In this document: piece after piece, positions 48,005 to 61,955 of the stretch
Layout: each line of letters opens with the position of its first letter
Numbering within the stretch: position 1 is the stretch's first letter
From: Stachybotrys elegans
Lineage: Eukaryota > Ascomycota > Sordariomycetes > Hypocreales > Stachybotryaceae
Assembly: GCA_020746835.1 (NCBI GenBank)
Contig: JAGPNK010000005.1
Location: forward strand, 992,001 to 1,056,000
DNA: 64,000 bases
Reading direction: 5' to 3'
Notes under the pieces: model-generated
Database searches by the model: none
What the model saw: the letters and a program-made list of their open reading frames with translations, nothing else
What the model was told of the DNA's origin: nothing
Program-made: the position numbers and the translations under genes

Positions 48005-51000
48005 TTACTTGCTCTCAATCATCTTGAAAATCTCATGCGCGGTACGCTTGACGATACCGCCAGTGACGGGCAGGCTGGTGCACTGCTCAAGGTACAGGTC
48101 AATCTCGCGAGCAGCCATGCGACCCTCGTTGATGCCCCTACAATTCCAGTTAGTAAAAAAGAGACGAACAAGATGAAGAAGACGAGGAAGAAAACTTACC
48201 AGACAATCAGGGACTGGCCACGGCGGGCGTCACCTGCAGCGAACACACCCTCGACATTGGTGCAGTACTTGCCCGGGGGCGTCTTGACGTTCTTGCGAGC
48301 ATCCTTCTCGATGTTGTCGCCCAGAAGGCGAGCCTCAGGGCCAAGGAAACCCATAGCCAACAGGACGAGGTCGGCAGGGAAAAACTGCTGCGAGCCATCC
48401 ACCTTCTTCATGTCCCAACCACCAGAGGGAGATCGAGTCCACTCGACGCGCACAGTGTTGATGCCCTTGACCTTGCCAGTGCCATCATCCTCAAACTCCT
48501 CGGACATGATGCAGTACTCACGAGGGTCCTTGCCGGTGTGCTGTCGCACCTCGGTGTGACCGTAATCGACACGGTAGATGCGAGGCCACTGAGGCCAGGG
48601 GTTGTCTCCGGCACGCTCATCCGGGGGCTGGGGCAGAAGCTCGAAGTTGGTCACAGACTTAGCTCCGTGACGCACCGAGGTTCCGATACAGTCGTTTCCG
48701 GTATCACCACCACCAATGACAACAACGTGCTTGTCCTTGGCGCTGATGTAGGCGCTGTCGGCGAGCTCAGAGTCCAGGAGCGACTTGGTGTTCTTATGCA
48801 GGAACTCCATGGCGAAGTGGATGCCGCTCAGCTGTCGGCCCTTGATGGGCAAGTCGCGAGCAACGGTGGCTCCAGTGGCAATGACAACGGCGTTGTTCTC
48901 GGCCTTGAGATCAGACAAGGAGGGCTGGCCCTCCTCTCCCACAGCAACGCCGGTCTTGAAGATGATGCCCTCGGCAGCCATGAAGTCGGTGCGACGCTTG
49001 ACAATGCGCTTGTCGAGCTTCATGTTGGGGATACCGTACATCAGCAGACCACCCAGGCGGTCAGCACGCTCGTACACGGTAACGAGATGGCCGGCACGGT
49101 TGAGCTGGTCGGCGCAAGCCAGACCAGCAGGACCAGAACCAATGACAGCAATCTTCTTGCCGGTTCGAACAGGAGGAGGTCGAGGAACCATCCAGCCCAT
49201 TTCGAAGCCCCTGTCAATGATGGCGCACTCGATAGACTTGATGCCAACCGGGTCCTCGTTGATGCCGAGAACGCAGGCACCCTCGCAAGGAGCAGGGCAC
49301 ACACGACCGGTGAACTCGGGGAAGTTGTTGGTCATAAGAAGTCGATCCAAGGCATCCTTCCATTGATTTTGGAACACCAATTCGTTCCATTTGGGGATGA
49401 TGTTGGAGATGGGGCATCCCGTGTCAGATTGGCAGAAAGGAACACCGCAGTCCATGCATCGGGCGGATTGGTACTTGAGCTCATCCTCGTCCAGACGAGA
49501 GCTAAGCTCGGCCCAGTCCTTGACTCGGCTAGCTGCAGGGCGGTACTTCTCGGAGCGGCGAGCGTACTTCATGAAGCCCTTCGTCTTGTCGAGAACCAGA
49601 GCTCGCTTCTTCTCAGCGGCGTTGTCACCAACGGCCTCCTCCATGTCCTGGAGCTTGGCAACCTTCTCCTCCTTCTTGTGCTGGTGGCCGGAGACGATGG
49701 GAAGGTTGTACTCGGCGCGCTTGGCCTCGGCTGCCTTGGCTGCCTCCTCCTCGAGGACCCGCTTGTAGTCGACGGGCAGGACCTTGACGAAGCGAGGTAG
49801 AGCGCGGTTGAAATCAACCAAGATTCGGGCGGCTAGCTCGGATCCGGTGTAGTGGTGGTGATCCTCGATGAGGCCACGGACGTAGGCAACCTCAGTAGGA
49901 TCCTCGAGGGGTCCAGCCTCCACCATCTCCATGTTGAGCTTGGAGTGGAAGTCGTTGTTGATGTCGAGGACGTAGGCGATACCACCAGACATACCGGCAG
50001 CGAAGTTGCGTCCGGTGTTTCCGAGAATCAACACACGTCCTCCAGTCATGTACTCGCAGCCGTGGTCACCTACACCCTCAACGACGGCAGTGGCACCCGA
50101 GTTTCGGACGGCGAAACGCTCAGCGGCAACACCACGGAAGAAGCAGGTACCCATCGTGGCTCCGTACAAGCAGACGTTGCCAATGAGGATGTTCTCCTCG
50201 GCCTTGAAGACGGCAGAGCGGGGAGGATAAACGATGAGTCTACCACCAGACAATCCCTTACCGACGTAGTCGTTGGCATCACCCTCCAGCTCCAGAGTAA
50301 CACCGGGAGCAAGGAAGGCACCGAAAGACTGACCAGCAGAACCCTTGATGTTGACATGGACAGTGTCAAGAGGCAGACCAGTCTCGCCGTAGCGCTTGGA
50401 GATCTGGTAAGAGAGCGACGTACCCATGGCACGATCGGTGTTGACAATGTCGCACTCGATTCTCGAGGGAAGACCCTTGTCGAGGGTCAACTCTGCCTCG
50501 GAGATGAGCTTGTTGTCGAGGCGGACATAGAGCTTGTGATCCTGCTTGCGGACATTGAAGGTGGCCACACCAGGTCGGAGCTTGTGGGCGGGAGTCAGCA
50601 GAAGAGACAGGTCAATGTTGGCCGTCTTGTTGGTACGAAGGTCATCGCGCATCTTGAGGACCTCGACGCGACCGACCATCTCGTTAATGGTGCGGAAACC
50701 AAGCTGGGCCATGATGGCACGGAGCTCGTTGGCGATATAATAGAAGAAGTTGATGACATGTTCAGGAGTACCCTGAAACTTCTTCCTGAGCTCCGGATCC
50801 TGAGTCGCAATACCAACGGGGCAAGTGTTCAGGTGGCACTTCCTCATCATGATGCAGCCCATGGCGATGAGAGGAGCAGTGGCAAAACCCCATTCCTCGG
50901 CACCGAGGAGACAGGCAATGGCGACATCGCGACCAGTCCTGAGCTGACCATCAGTCTGGACAACAACACGGCCACGGAGGTCGTTGAGAACCAGGGTTTG

Positions 51001-54000
51001 GTGGGTCTCGGCAAGACCCAGCTCCCAAGGAAGACCAGCATATTTGATACCAGTCCAGCGAGAGGCACCAGTTCCACCGTCGTGGCCGGAGATGAGGATG
51101 TGGTCGGCCTTGGCCTTGGCGACACCAGAGGCGACAATACCGACACCAACCTCAGACACGAGCTTGACGGAGACGCGAGAGCGAGGGCTAGAGCACTTCA
51201 GGTCGTAGATCAGCTGCTTCAAATCCTCGATGGAGTAAATGTCGTGGTGAGGAGGAGGCGAGATGAGACCGACACCGGGAGTGGAGTGACGAGTGCGGGC
51301 AATCGACTTCGAGACCTTGTGGCCGGGAAGCTCACCACCCTCACCGGGCTTGGCTCCCTGCGCCATCTTGATCTGCAGCTCATCGGAATCGGCAAGGTAA
51401 GCCGAAGTGACACCAAAGCGGCCTGAGGCGACCTGCTTGATGGCGGAGCGCATGGTATCACCGTTGGCCATGCGCTGAGAACGCTCAGGATCCTCACCAC
51501 CCTCACCAGTGTTGGACTTGCCTCCCAGTCTGTTCATGGCAATGGCGAGAGTAGAGTGAGACTCCATAGAGATGGAACCGTAGGACATAGCTCCAGTGCA
51601 GAAGCGGCGGACAATCTCAGTCCAGGGCTCGACCTGGTCGATGGGGACAGGAGTGCAGTCGTCGAACTTGAAATCCAAGAGACCACGAAGAGTGCAAGAC
51701 TTGATCTGCTCATATTCGGAGCGGGAGTAAGCCTCGTACGACTTGTCGTTCTTGCTACGGACAGCATCCTGGATGTTGGCAATGGAAGTCGGGTCGTTGA
51801 CGTGGGCCTCGCCACCATCACGCCAGTGGTATTCACCAGACTCGGGGAGAGCCTTGATACCGACAGTCTGGCGGGTAGGGAAACCGCGCTCGTGGAAGCG
51901 GAAAGCATCCTCAGCGATGAGCTCAAAGGTGACACCCTGGATACGCGAGGCCGTGCCCCTGAAGCAGCGCTCGACGACAGTCTCGTCAAGACCAAGGGCC
52001 TCAAAGATCTGAGCACCCTTGTAAGAAGCCAGGGTAGAGATACCCATCTTGCTCATGACCTTGAGGATACCGCCGTCACAAGAGTGCTTGTAGTTGCGGA
52101 TGAGATCGTCATCGGTCAGCTTCTTCTTGATGAGGCCCTCGCGGTTGAGCTTGAGAATACACTCCATGGCGAGGTAGGGGTTGACGGCATCAGCACCATA
52201 TCCGAGCAGGACACACATGTGATGAACCTCGCGAGCCTCGGCAGTCTCAACAACGAGAGCCGCCATGGATCGCCACTTGTTGCTGACAAGGTAGTGGTGA
52301 ACCATACCGGAAGCCAGGACGGCCGAGACAGCCACGCGGTCAGCAGAGGTGTTTCTGTCAGACAGAACAATGATGCGGTCGCGGGCCTCGATGGCAGCCG
52401 TAGCCTCGTCGCAAATCTCATCAAGGTGCTTCAGGTAGCCAGCAACGCCCTCGGACTTGGGGAAAGTCAGGTCGATGGTCCTGAGAGTCCACTCGGGGCG
52501 AATGGACGACAGGTTCTTGATGGCATTGAGCTCAGGGATCGACAGAATGGGACTGGGGAGCAGAAGTCGGCCGCACTGAGAAGCATCCATCTCCAGAAGG
52601 TTACCCTGAGGACCAACGTAGCACTCCAGAGACATGACAATTGACTCTCGGATAGGGTCGATGGGGGGGTTGGTAACCTGGGCAAAGAGCTGGCGGAAGT
52701 AGTCGTACAGGAGACGGGGCGCCTGGGTCAGGCAGGCAAGAGGAGCATCGTTACCCATCGATCCCAGGGCCTCCTTCTCGTCCGCTGCCATGGGGGCAAG
52801 CAGAAGACTGACCTGCTCGTGAGTGTAGCCAAAGGAGAGAAGTAGGGGGTCCTCCTGAAGACGGGTCTCGTCGAGCTTGGGCAGGAGGTCCATGGAGGAC
52901 TCAAGAGACTCAAGAACCTTGGGCATGGTGATGAGTTCGCTATCAATCCAGGAGCGGAAGTCCTGACGGCTGGCAACGGCCTCCTTCAGCTCCTTGTCAT
53001 CGATGATGCGACCGGCCTGAGTATCGACCAGAAGCATACGACCGGGCTGCAGACGGCCCTTCTGGACAACAGACTCGGGCTCAACGGGGATAGTGCCGAC
53101 CTCGGAAGCGCAGATAATACGGTCGTCGTCCATGACGTAGAAACGGCAAGGTCGCAGACCGTTACGGTCAAGGTTGGCACCACAGTAACGTCCATCGGCA
53201 AAGGTGAAGAGAGCAGGACCATCCCAAGGCTCCATCTGGCATGCAGCCCACTCGTAGAAGGCAGCCTTCTTGGGGTCCATGAGCTCGTTGCCCTGCCAGG
53301 CCTCGGGGACCATGAGCATGACGGCCTCGGGGAGCGAGAGCACACCGTTGATGGTGAGCAGCTCCAGAACGTTGTCGAAAGCGGCCGAGTCGGAGCCGCC
53401 ATCCTCGACAATGGGGTACAGCATCTCCAGCTCATCCTTGAAGATGTCGGAGTGCATGACACCCTCGCGGGCACGCATCCAGTTCTTGTTTCCTCGTAGG
53501 GTGTTGATCTCACCATTGTGAGCAGCCCATCGAAGGGGCTGGGCACGGTCCCACGAGGGGAATGTGTTGGTGGAGAAACGAGAGTGGACGAGGGCAAAGT
53601 GTGCTTCGTAGTCGGCGTTGACCAGGTCATGGTAGTAGGAGTAGACCTGGACGGGGGCGAGCTGTCCCTTGTAGACAATGTTCTTGTTGGAGAGGGAGCA
53701 GATGTAGAACCAGTTCTGAAGACCAATGACGTGGGTTGCACGCTTTCGCAGGACGTAGAGCTGGCGCTCAAAGAGCCTGTCGTTGAACTTCTCGGGCTCC
53801 GTCACCTCAGGGGCGTTGCCAGTGCCATAGGCGGAAGCCAGGACAACGAAAGGCTGTGCAATGATGGGCTCGCGAGACTTGGCAGCAGGGCCAAGCAAGG
53901 TCGAGTCGACGGGTGGCCGACGCCAGCCAAGGACCCGTAGACCCAACGACTCGGCAACATCTTCCAGTTGCCTTTTGGACTCGCTAAAAGTCTCTTCGTC

Positions 54001-54516
54001 GGGCTTGAAAAACAGGTTTCCTACGGCGTACTGGCCGAGAGGGGGCAGCTTAATGTCCTCCTCCTTCTCAAAGTTCTTGATGAAGAACCGGTGAGGGATG
54101 GATGTCATGACACCAGCACCGTCACCATCGCGAGCATCGGATCCGACGGCACCACGATGGGTCATGTTGCACAAAAGGTTTCGTGCTGCAACAGGTCAGC
54201 CACTATCCAACGAGATGGTGCTGTAGGGGCTCTTACCATCGCTAACAATCTTGTGGCTAGGCTTGCCCTTGATATGGCTGTCTCGGGCGTCAGTAACGGA
54301 ACATTGGACGACGAGGGATGTCGAGAGAAATACTCACCAAGCAAAGCCTACACCACAGGCATCCTTCTCCAATGAAGGGTCATAGAGACCCTGCTTCACC
54401 GGCAAGGCACCAGCCCACGAGCCATTGTTCTCGCTCTGGTACTCATAAGGATGGTATTGCTCCTTCTCGGCGTCAAAGTGAATCTGTCGGTCGTCGAAGT
54501 CCTCAAGCAGGCCCAT
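48005..54516 (-). CDS. glt1: glutamate synthase (NADH-GOGAT), fused large and small domains
   Basis: Converts glutamine plus 2-oxoglutarate to two glutamates with NADH; with glutamine synthetase it forms the GS/GOGAT ammonium-assimilation cycle. Model: complement(48005..48137, 48200..54185, 54237..54277, 54338..54516), 2112 residues (yeast Glt1 about 2145). A 53-residue propeptide precedes the catalytic Cys54 in KDACGVGF, the class II glutamine amidotransferase nucleophile. The FMN/synthase domain follows, with the 3Fe-4S ligands in CIMMRKCHLNTCPVGI (C-x5-C-x4-C, about residue 1185). The glutamate-synthase C-terminal beta-helix comes next. A linker leads to the small-subunit part, with Fe-S cysteines CMDCGVPFC and CPAPCEGAC (from about 1650) and two dinucleotide folds, AVIGSGPAGLAC (about 1755) and VVIGGGDTGND (about 1900). 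Three introns are present. Exon 2 is only 41 nt and lies just after the active-site Cys. The TTG codon upstream of 54516 was rejected as a start. Confidence 0.98.
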
Positions 54517-57500
54517 GCTAGGCAAGGATGCGTTTGATGAACCTGGTCAGGTCTTAAGGTGGTTGTCGGGGGAGGGCGAAAGGGCTTCAGGGAGGTCGCG
54601 GCAGCACGGCCCTGCTGCGATGCGAATCTATGGTGAAAAAAAAAGAAATTAGTTAATTCTTGTTCTTCTTGCGACGTGTTTCCGAAATGTTTATTTGATG
54701 GTAAGTTTGGGCAAAGCAAAGCAAATATGGCGGGGACGGGAAAGCTCCGCGAGGTACCGAGTAAAGCGTCATCCATGCATGTATAGCCAGCCAATGCCAG
54801 CGATACCGGAAGTGAGGCCTGCCTCTGCACCGCACCAATGCGAACGAGTACGGCGCCGGACGGCAGGGCAGCAGGGCAGCAGAGCAGCAGGTGCATGTGG
54901 GTGCGGGGAAGGCATTCCGGAGCGTCTGCTTTCATTCTCCCTCTTCCTCATTGCTTCTCGGCCACAGGCCTACTGGGCTGTCTCAGCTCAATTGGAGGGG
55001 TGAAGGTGTCTCCAGGCGTGCGTTTTGCCTCTTTTGTCGATAGGCTTGCACGCGGCGTCTGTCTGGGTCTAGCCCCACAGTCTATAGCGGGCTGCCCATT
55101 TTTCCTTCTGTGTAGACGCCCCCGAACCCACATGCTACCATGCCATAGCTTTTGCCTGTGCCCACTATGTTCTTTCGGTGGTGTGTGCGTATGTGTTGGA
55201 GGCGGATGGGAATTGTGCGGTCGTTGGCCTCGAATGCGTTCCGGCCGAGATGCGGGCACGTCGCTATCGAGCCTGTACAGTCGCAGATGGGAGCTTGAAG
55301 ATAAGGCAGCGAGTGCATCTGCCGCTGGCCAAGAACAGCCATATGCACCGGCACCGGCTTTGTCCACTGTCCACTGCCTTGCCTCGCCTTGTCTCGCCTT
55401 GCCCACATCGGGGATCGGCGAACCACGAATCCAAGCCCATGCATCCTCGCCTGAGGTGCTGCAGCGTGGGATGCGTAGGTATGGGGCAAACCAATGACCC
55501 ATGAGGGGCTACGCAAAATGAACCATGCGGCTGTGACACTGCGCTGGCACCCTTCGCTGTGAGGACGTCATCCCCGGCAAGATCAAGGTCGTGGGCAGTG
55601 GGCTTCCTGCTCTGCTTTGGTCTGCTTGGCTTCATCTGTACGGACTTTGCTCTGCTCGACGGTTGTGATCCGAAAGCAGCATTGGACCCTCGGGCGTGGA
55701 ATGGAATGGACAGGCTGTGGCAGAAGGCGAGGCGTGTGGTGTCGGCGCGACCAATCGCTTCACGGCTCTTCCGCAGAAGAGATCGGGAAAGGCGAGTGAA
55801 CGATGGCGACGTGCTGAAGTTGGCTGGCGCATGCAACTCATATTTTCTCCAGGCCCAGGTCGAGCACACATGGCTCGGCGATGATCCGATACCAGGTAGG
55901 ATGATATGGGCCAGTGAAGGAGGTGGAAAGGGTATCAGTGTTCATCATATCACTTACCAATTAGTATTTTCCTCTGGAACAATGCTGTTGGATAGAAACT
56001 CTAGTCAAGGCTTGCTACAGTTCGCGAGGGAGGGAGAGCAGGAGGGCAGAAAGTAAAAGGAAGCAGCCGGGCAGGAGGAGGAAGTAGAAGGAGGGGGGAC
56101 AGTGTCTCTTTTTATGCCAGTGATGGAGGGGATCTCCCCTCTGGTATGGCATGGCATGGTAAGTCCGGAGTCGCTCGCTTGCTCCCCACGACGTCTCCAG
56201 ACTAGTGGGCGCATTGTCGGAGACGCACACCTCGAGAGTACATACGAGAGAGGGAAAAAAAAAAAAAAAAAATAGCGATACCCATACCCATCGGTTTAGT
56301 TGCCTTAGCCTGGTGGTCGTGCGTGCCGTCCATTTTGGGCCTTGTTGGAGCTATGTACCAGGGGTGGGAGGTGGGGGGCCAGTAATCGGATCATTGACAC
56401 CTAGACACCACCTTGACCTTGGCCTTGACCACCTGGGGTTGGAGGGCCTGCAGGCGAGCTGCACCCGTGCAGCGACAAGAGCAGGACCTTGGACTTAACG
56501 CCGGCTGGGTTGCAGAGGGCTTGCAGATTCTGGCGGGTGCAGGGGGTGGGGGGTATGCTGGAGAGCCCTGCCTCAGATTCCTCAGATGCATCTCCCCTCG
56601 CCAGTGGGTGCAAGATGACGGGAGTCAACGAAGCCCTGAAGCGGGGCTGGGCCGAGGAGCCCCGCCATTGGACAAGACACCTTCTACACTCACACCACAG
56701 TCACCACATTCACTCGCCCACCCGTTTTCCAGAGCACATGTCAGAAAAACCCTCAGGCGGTTCGTCGCGCGCGACACACAAATTCGCCTGGCCTCCTTGC
56801 TCGTTAATTATGGCAAATAAATCTGCCCCTCTGGACAAGGGTATTCGGGCGTCGCCGATGCGCGGAGCAGGAGTCACGTTTTTGTGATTTCGGGATTTAT
56901 TCACGTGTGCCGTATGGGCTCATCGGCACCCCCAACACTACCCGGTGCCCTGCCCTATGCTTGCTTCAGCTTGGCCTCAGCGGTGGCTGCTCGCTCGCTG
57001 CCAAAGAATATTTTTGCTTACTGCTGGGGGGGTAATCCGTTCTTCAGCATTGGCTCAAGCCCCAGAGGGGGACTGGACGTAGTAGGCAACGGCGAGCGAG
57101 GCAGTGGAGAGTCTCTTGAGAGGGAGGGTCCGTCGATCGTTGCTGGAAAGCCAACAAAATCGTGGGAGTCTAACTAATGGATTGACTCAGGATGGCCCCA
57201 TTGAGTTGCCCTCGCAAGCCAGACAACCTTACGACTAGACCACCATGGCTTACTATTCCGAAGATTTGGAAGGAAATAGTGGTGCTGCCGGCTTGACCGG
57301 TTTGGCCGGCTACAGTCTGACCCTGGCTTAGGTAGTTGGCTTTGATTGGCAGAGGCATGAGATTCGCATGAACACCACCATCAGAATGGGGAAAGGGTGG
57401 TGGTGATGGTGGTGATGGTAATGGTAATGGCGGTAATGGTGGTAATGGTGCAGGCGTGGCAATGGTGTTGTCATGCCATCTTTGCTCCGAACCTTGAGAC

Positions 57501-60500
57501 ATACACGCAACACGTATGCTCCTTTGGTCTCCCCCTACCGTTCCCACCCCCACGGGCGGCTGCTTGGATATTCGTGTTGCTGAGTGGTAGGTTACCAGTC
57601 GGTTTGCTACTCTGCTTGTGTAAGAGAATCTCGAGTGCGAAAGCGGATGGTTGTCGAGGGAAAATGGAACCCCACACTGACCTGCAGCCTAGCAGGGATA
57701 CCCTAGCTCCATGGTGCCATGGGAAGCTTTTGCCCACGAGCTCGACGTGCCCTGTGGACCAATCACGACCTCGGATTTCAAAGCCAGTTCAGCCGATGTT
57801 TCCTCGCCCCAGCCCTCCGATGAGCTTGGAGAGACCCCTTTGACGTAGAGGCTGCGGGGCAGAAGGATGCCGCACACCCAAGACACCCTCAACCACACGC
57901 TGCTGGACACCACAGCGCTGGGAAGAGGGTGTGCAAGGAACCACAGTGAGCACAGAGGGTGATGGTGGTGGAATGAGATGACGGTAAGACACGATGCCTC
58001 CCGCAAGCCAGACAATTCGCTGACATCCGGTAGACCGGGTGATTCAGCTCACGCACGCATTCGTCATGTCTTGTCCGTTCCTCGCCGTCTCGTCTACAGG
58101 CCCTCGCCCTTCCATGCTCGACGTTGCACCGACATACGGCTGGGCGCCCACCAACCACGACCAAAAGGCATCGTCACGGCGTTACATGCGGCACTGCTTA
58201 TCTTGGCACCATCTCATGCCGCAGCCAATCTGCAACCCTGTTTGGACTTTCCTTCCCACCGGCGTCCGTCCCCCGCACCCGTCGCACCGTGATCATTCTG
58301 TGGTGCTGTGGCACACAACATCATCACTCGAAGAGTAGCTGCTCACGAGATCGCCTGCCTTCTACATCGCCACCGTGGTTGTACCCATGGGGCCAATGGT
58401 GTGACACGGAGATGCGCACGCTCGGCGAAAATGGTGCTTCCATCGAGTGGCCCAGAAGCCGTAGCGAACATGATGCCGCCACGCAAGCGCATGGCGATCC
58501 CAACTGTTGTTCATCTCGTGACCTGCCGACGGTCGCACAAACGGATATTGCAATTGTCAAAAGATGGACAACAGAAATCACGGGCGCCCACCAATAGGAG
58601 GCGGGCTGTTGAGCCGCCCGATTCTTATCTCAGACCAGCCAAGCAAGCATGTTCCGGATCTTGCACTAGCGGCCTTGATACCGACACATCTCGCACTAAC
58701 GCTTCTGATGCCGGTTCCAGGCTGCCTAGGTCGAGCAGTAGCGGGTGGGAAATTGCAAGGCTGCCTGGTCTCGAGTCTCCAGTCCCCCATGCGACAGGTC
58801 GGTCTGTCTTGCAGCCGCCCGACATCGTGAGCGAGCTAGATACGGGAAGGGACTCGAGGCATTGGTTTGGGAGATGGACGACGTCATCCACCTGCTTGCA
58901 TGTGAAACTGCCGAGCACCAGCGTGTGCAAACATTACGTTGACGACCACAAGTGGCATATCTACATGGGAAACGAAAACTACCAAGCCAGCCACAGCATG
59001 TCGCTGGACAAGCGGAAGGGGGGAAAGGGATCCATGACTGGGCATCGGAAATGCCTCGTTCGTCGGACTACACTCCGATGAAGGCGCCAAAGCCATCCAT
59101 CTCGAAACCCGAAACCGTTCTAATGGGCTTTTTCGCGCCCATTTACTCCGTCGTGTTGTTACGGGCTCGGTCAAACCCGGGGGGGTTAAGGTATAAACCA
59201 AAAGCTGGGGGTGGCCTTTTTCGGTATTTGGTGGAGCGAGCCGCGCTGTGCGGCAGGAAAATAAAAACCCAACAATACCCATGAGCCAAACGCATTATAA
59301 ATATTGTCCAGACCCTTCCAAAGAGGACCCCCCGAGCGAAATGCTCCTAGGGACTGTTGGCCGACCTCGGCCTGACTAGGGTAGCATCAGCTTTCCCTAA
59401 TTGCGGAGTCTCATCGTCCGCTTGTCGCCAGGTCCAAGGACGGGCTGGCGAACTGGCTCGGAGGCGAATACGGAGGCAGAGGACGCAGTGCAGGGCAACC
59501 AGCTCACATCCCGTTCCGAGAATTCCCGATGCGGGCTCGCCTCTCCTCCCATCAGACCAAGGCACCACCACGGACAACCGGACTACTGCTGGGGGTGACG
59601 GCACTCGCTTGCGGCAACAGGACACAAACGCCTACATCATTTCATTACCTCAGAGAAAATCAATTCCCTGCGGCACGCATTTCCTGGTCCAGGTCTCAAA
59701 ATGCTCGCCGCCAAGCTGAACGCAGTCGAGTAATGCACCCTGCCAGCTAGCAGAGCCAAGTTGTTTTGTGTCATGCGCAGACACGCTGTCCCATGCAGCC
59801 GACGCTGGAGATGGCAACGAGCTTAACTCCGCGGACAATAGCACGATATAGGCCACCAGAAGAACATCCAGAGCAACGTTGCGTCGGCTATGTGTTAGCC
59901 AGCAGATGCGGGTTCTCACTTATACAAGGATGCCCACCATAGGTAATTCATGGCCAGAGTCACCAGTGCGTGATGCAGTTGCTGAGTGAGATCATGTCCT
60001 TGTACAAACATTCAACCAGACAAGCAGGTCCTTAGACTGGCGTGTCTTCAGAGTGCGTAGTAGGCTGGGTTCCGACTCGCCTAATCCCCTTGCCATCTAG
60101 TACCACAACGACAAAAACCCGCATGTATGTATTGATGTCGTCGAGAATGTCTGGGACGATGATACCACTGAAGTGCCCTCATGCTAGTTTCCTCGTCCCA
60201 GGATGGCATGCATTAAGCTTATGTAGAGATGAGGAGCTGAAAGCCAAGATGCGGGCATCTCAATTTATTCTTAATGCATAATTGGGAGTTTATATTACCC
60301 TGCACTTCTACTCTGTATCCGGTTTCCTTTAATTATTGATCAATCTGTTAGGAATATTTTGTGTGGTTGGCAATCCCTGCATTGTGTCGATGCTCCCCGC
60401 GCGCGGCGGTTCCGCATCTGGATGGGTAGCGCCCCACGCTTCAAGGCGCCTCGCGGAATCCTTGTGAGTTTCACTATTCGGCACGCGGTCTGGATCGCCA

Positions 60501-60510
60501 ATTCAGCCCA
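54517..60510. other. 6.0 kb interval without recognisable gene between GLT1 and APC15
   Basis: The two flanking genes are divergent, so both promoters lie here. Frames of up to 257 residues (58308-59081, plus) start with non-ATG codons or have no protein-like features, and they overlap frames on the other strand. Seen: an A run near 56258-56273, GCCTTGCCTC-type repeats at 55380-55410, the GGTGATGGT repeat at 57396, and A/T-rich DNA at 60255-60360 before APC15. No RNA gene or transposon recognised. Confidence 0.55.
57396..57450. repeat. GGTGAT/GGTAAT-type tandem repeat
   Basis: About nine 6-bp units of the form GGTRRT/ATGGTR. Sixfold periodicity in non-coding DNA. Confidence 0.8.
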
Positions 60511-61640
60511 ATGTTTACGTCTCTACCAGACTTTACGCCGCGAGATGTAAGCTTCTTCCAGCTGACTGGTTTCGTTCCTACTAACCGCTGGCACAGTCGC
60601 ATTCTCTGTGGTACACATCATCGCGAAGTCCCTTCCTCCCCGCCACGTCCCTCGACAACCTCCAAACCGATGCCACCAACAACCAGAGCACGCATCACTC
60701 GCGACGCAGCCATGTCATCGACCGCACCCCTCTCGCCCGGCTTGCTCTCGACGAGCAATACACGTATCGCCGCAAGCTGAATGTCCAGAACTTTGGAAGC
60801 GGCTGGTTAAGACCGCCTGGCATACCCAAAACCCTACATCAGATCCGCGAAGAGAAGCGCGAACAAGAGGAGCATCAAGAGGCATTGCGACGGGAGCAGC
60901 TGGCGCAAGAGCTTGCCGAGGCAGAGGCGGGTGGCATGCAGCCAGAGGATGGCATGATGGATGACGTGCAGCTTGACGGGGCACAGGATCTGGATGACGA
61001 GATTCCTGATGCAGACGATGAGTATGGCATTGGGGACGATAGCGATGATGACGAAGACGAGAACGAAGAGGACGATGATGAAGATGAAAACGAAGAGCCA
61101 GATTCCGAGGACGAAGCAGACGAGGAGGCCGTAAGGGAGGAACGTCAGAACGACCTCATGGCCTCTCGACTACGGATGACGGAGGATGCTTTCAGGGAGG
61201 CGCTCATCCGAGGCAACGCTGACGGCGACGACATGTACGGAGACGATGAAGAGCTGGAGGAGGGCGAACGGAGCAATATGCTAGACGAGGACGACTTTGG
61301 CGCGGGCATGGGGGATGACATGGGTCTCGACATGGACGCCAACCTCGACGATGACATCCCCGAAGCCGAGGACGGTGGCTATGAGCACACCGACTCAGAG
61401 GCGGATCTCACCAGCAGCGAGGAAGAGGAGCAAGACGACGACGATGACGAGATCGACGAGCACGACATCAGCTTCGCCCCACGCGCAGCACCTCTGGGAC
61501 CTCCGCTGTCGCCAACAATACGCAGCCGAACTAGCATGTCAGGACCGCGGAACAGTATGGATCTCAGCACATTCTTATCCCAGGACGAGAGCAGCTTCAT
61601 GGCAAGCAGCCCGGCACAGGGCCGCCGTGCGCGGCAGTAA
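60511..61640 (+). CDS. apc15: anaphase-promoting complex subunit Apc15
   Basis: Small APC/C subunit that promotes turnover of the mitotic checkpoint complex (Mnd2 in budding yeast). Model: join(60511..60546, 60597..61640), 359 residues. The first exon encodes MFTSLPDFTPRD. Splicing to SHSLWYTSSRSPF gives the signature N-terminus of the Apc15 family and fixes the start. The second hallmark, NVQNFGSGWLRPPG (residues 74-87), is followed by a long charged helix, LHQIREEKREQEEHQEALRR. The rest, from about 130, is very acidic (Asp/Glu runs) and probably disordered, ending in a Ser/Arg-rich tail with SPT and SSPAQ sites that could be phosphorylated. The length is greater than animal Apc15 because of the acidic tail, which is common in filamentous fungi. 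Convergent with BET1. Confidence 0.92.
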
Positions 61641-61955
61641 TGACGAATTATGTCTTTTGATTGATGTCGAGGAAACCCATAGACGGTGCATACCATGTGT
61701 ACATACATGTAAATATATATATATACCCCGATTCTTCGTTTCCCGCGATATGCCGATATTACCAACCGTCCGAAACGCCCAGCCCGCTCGAGATGCAGAA
61801 ACTTGAGAGTAAGAGATATTAAGAGCACTACGCCATCACCACCCCCTTTCCTCCCTTCTCGGGCCATAACCAGCACAAACCGAGATGTCGTAGTAATATA
61901 GAGAGCGCGGCGATGATGCCTGCTGGCGGAGCAGAGACCATCCCCCCCCCCCTTT
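61641..61955. other. convergent intergenic region APC15/BET1
   Basis: 315 bp between two stop codons. It contains a TA repeat near 61713-61724 and a C run then T run at 61943-61957. Nothing else seen. Confidence 0.6.

Noticed and set aside
48538..52644. three plus-strand frames of 362-524 residues over GLT1
   Set aside because: Antisense shadows; the minus strand encodes a complete glutamate synthase.
58308..59081. 257-residue plus-strand frame in the GLT1-APC15 gap
   Set aside because: No ATG start, no recognisable motif, overlapping frames on the other strand; a chance ORF is the simplest reading, though an orphan gene cannot be excluded.
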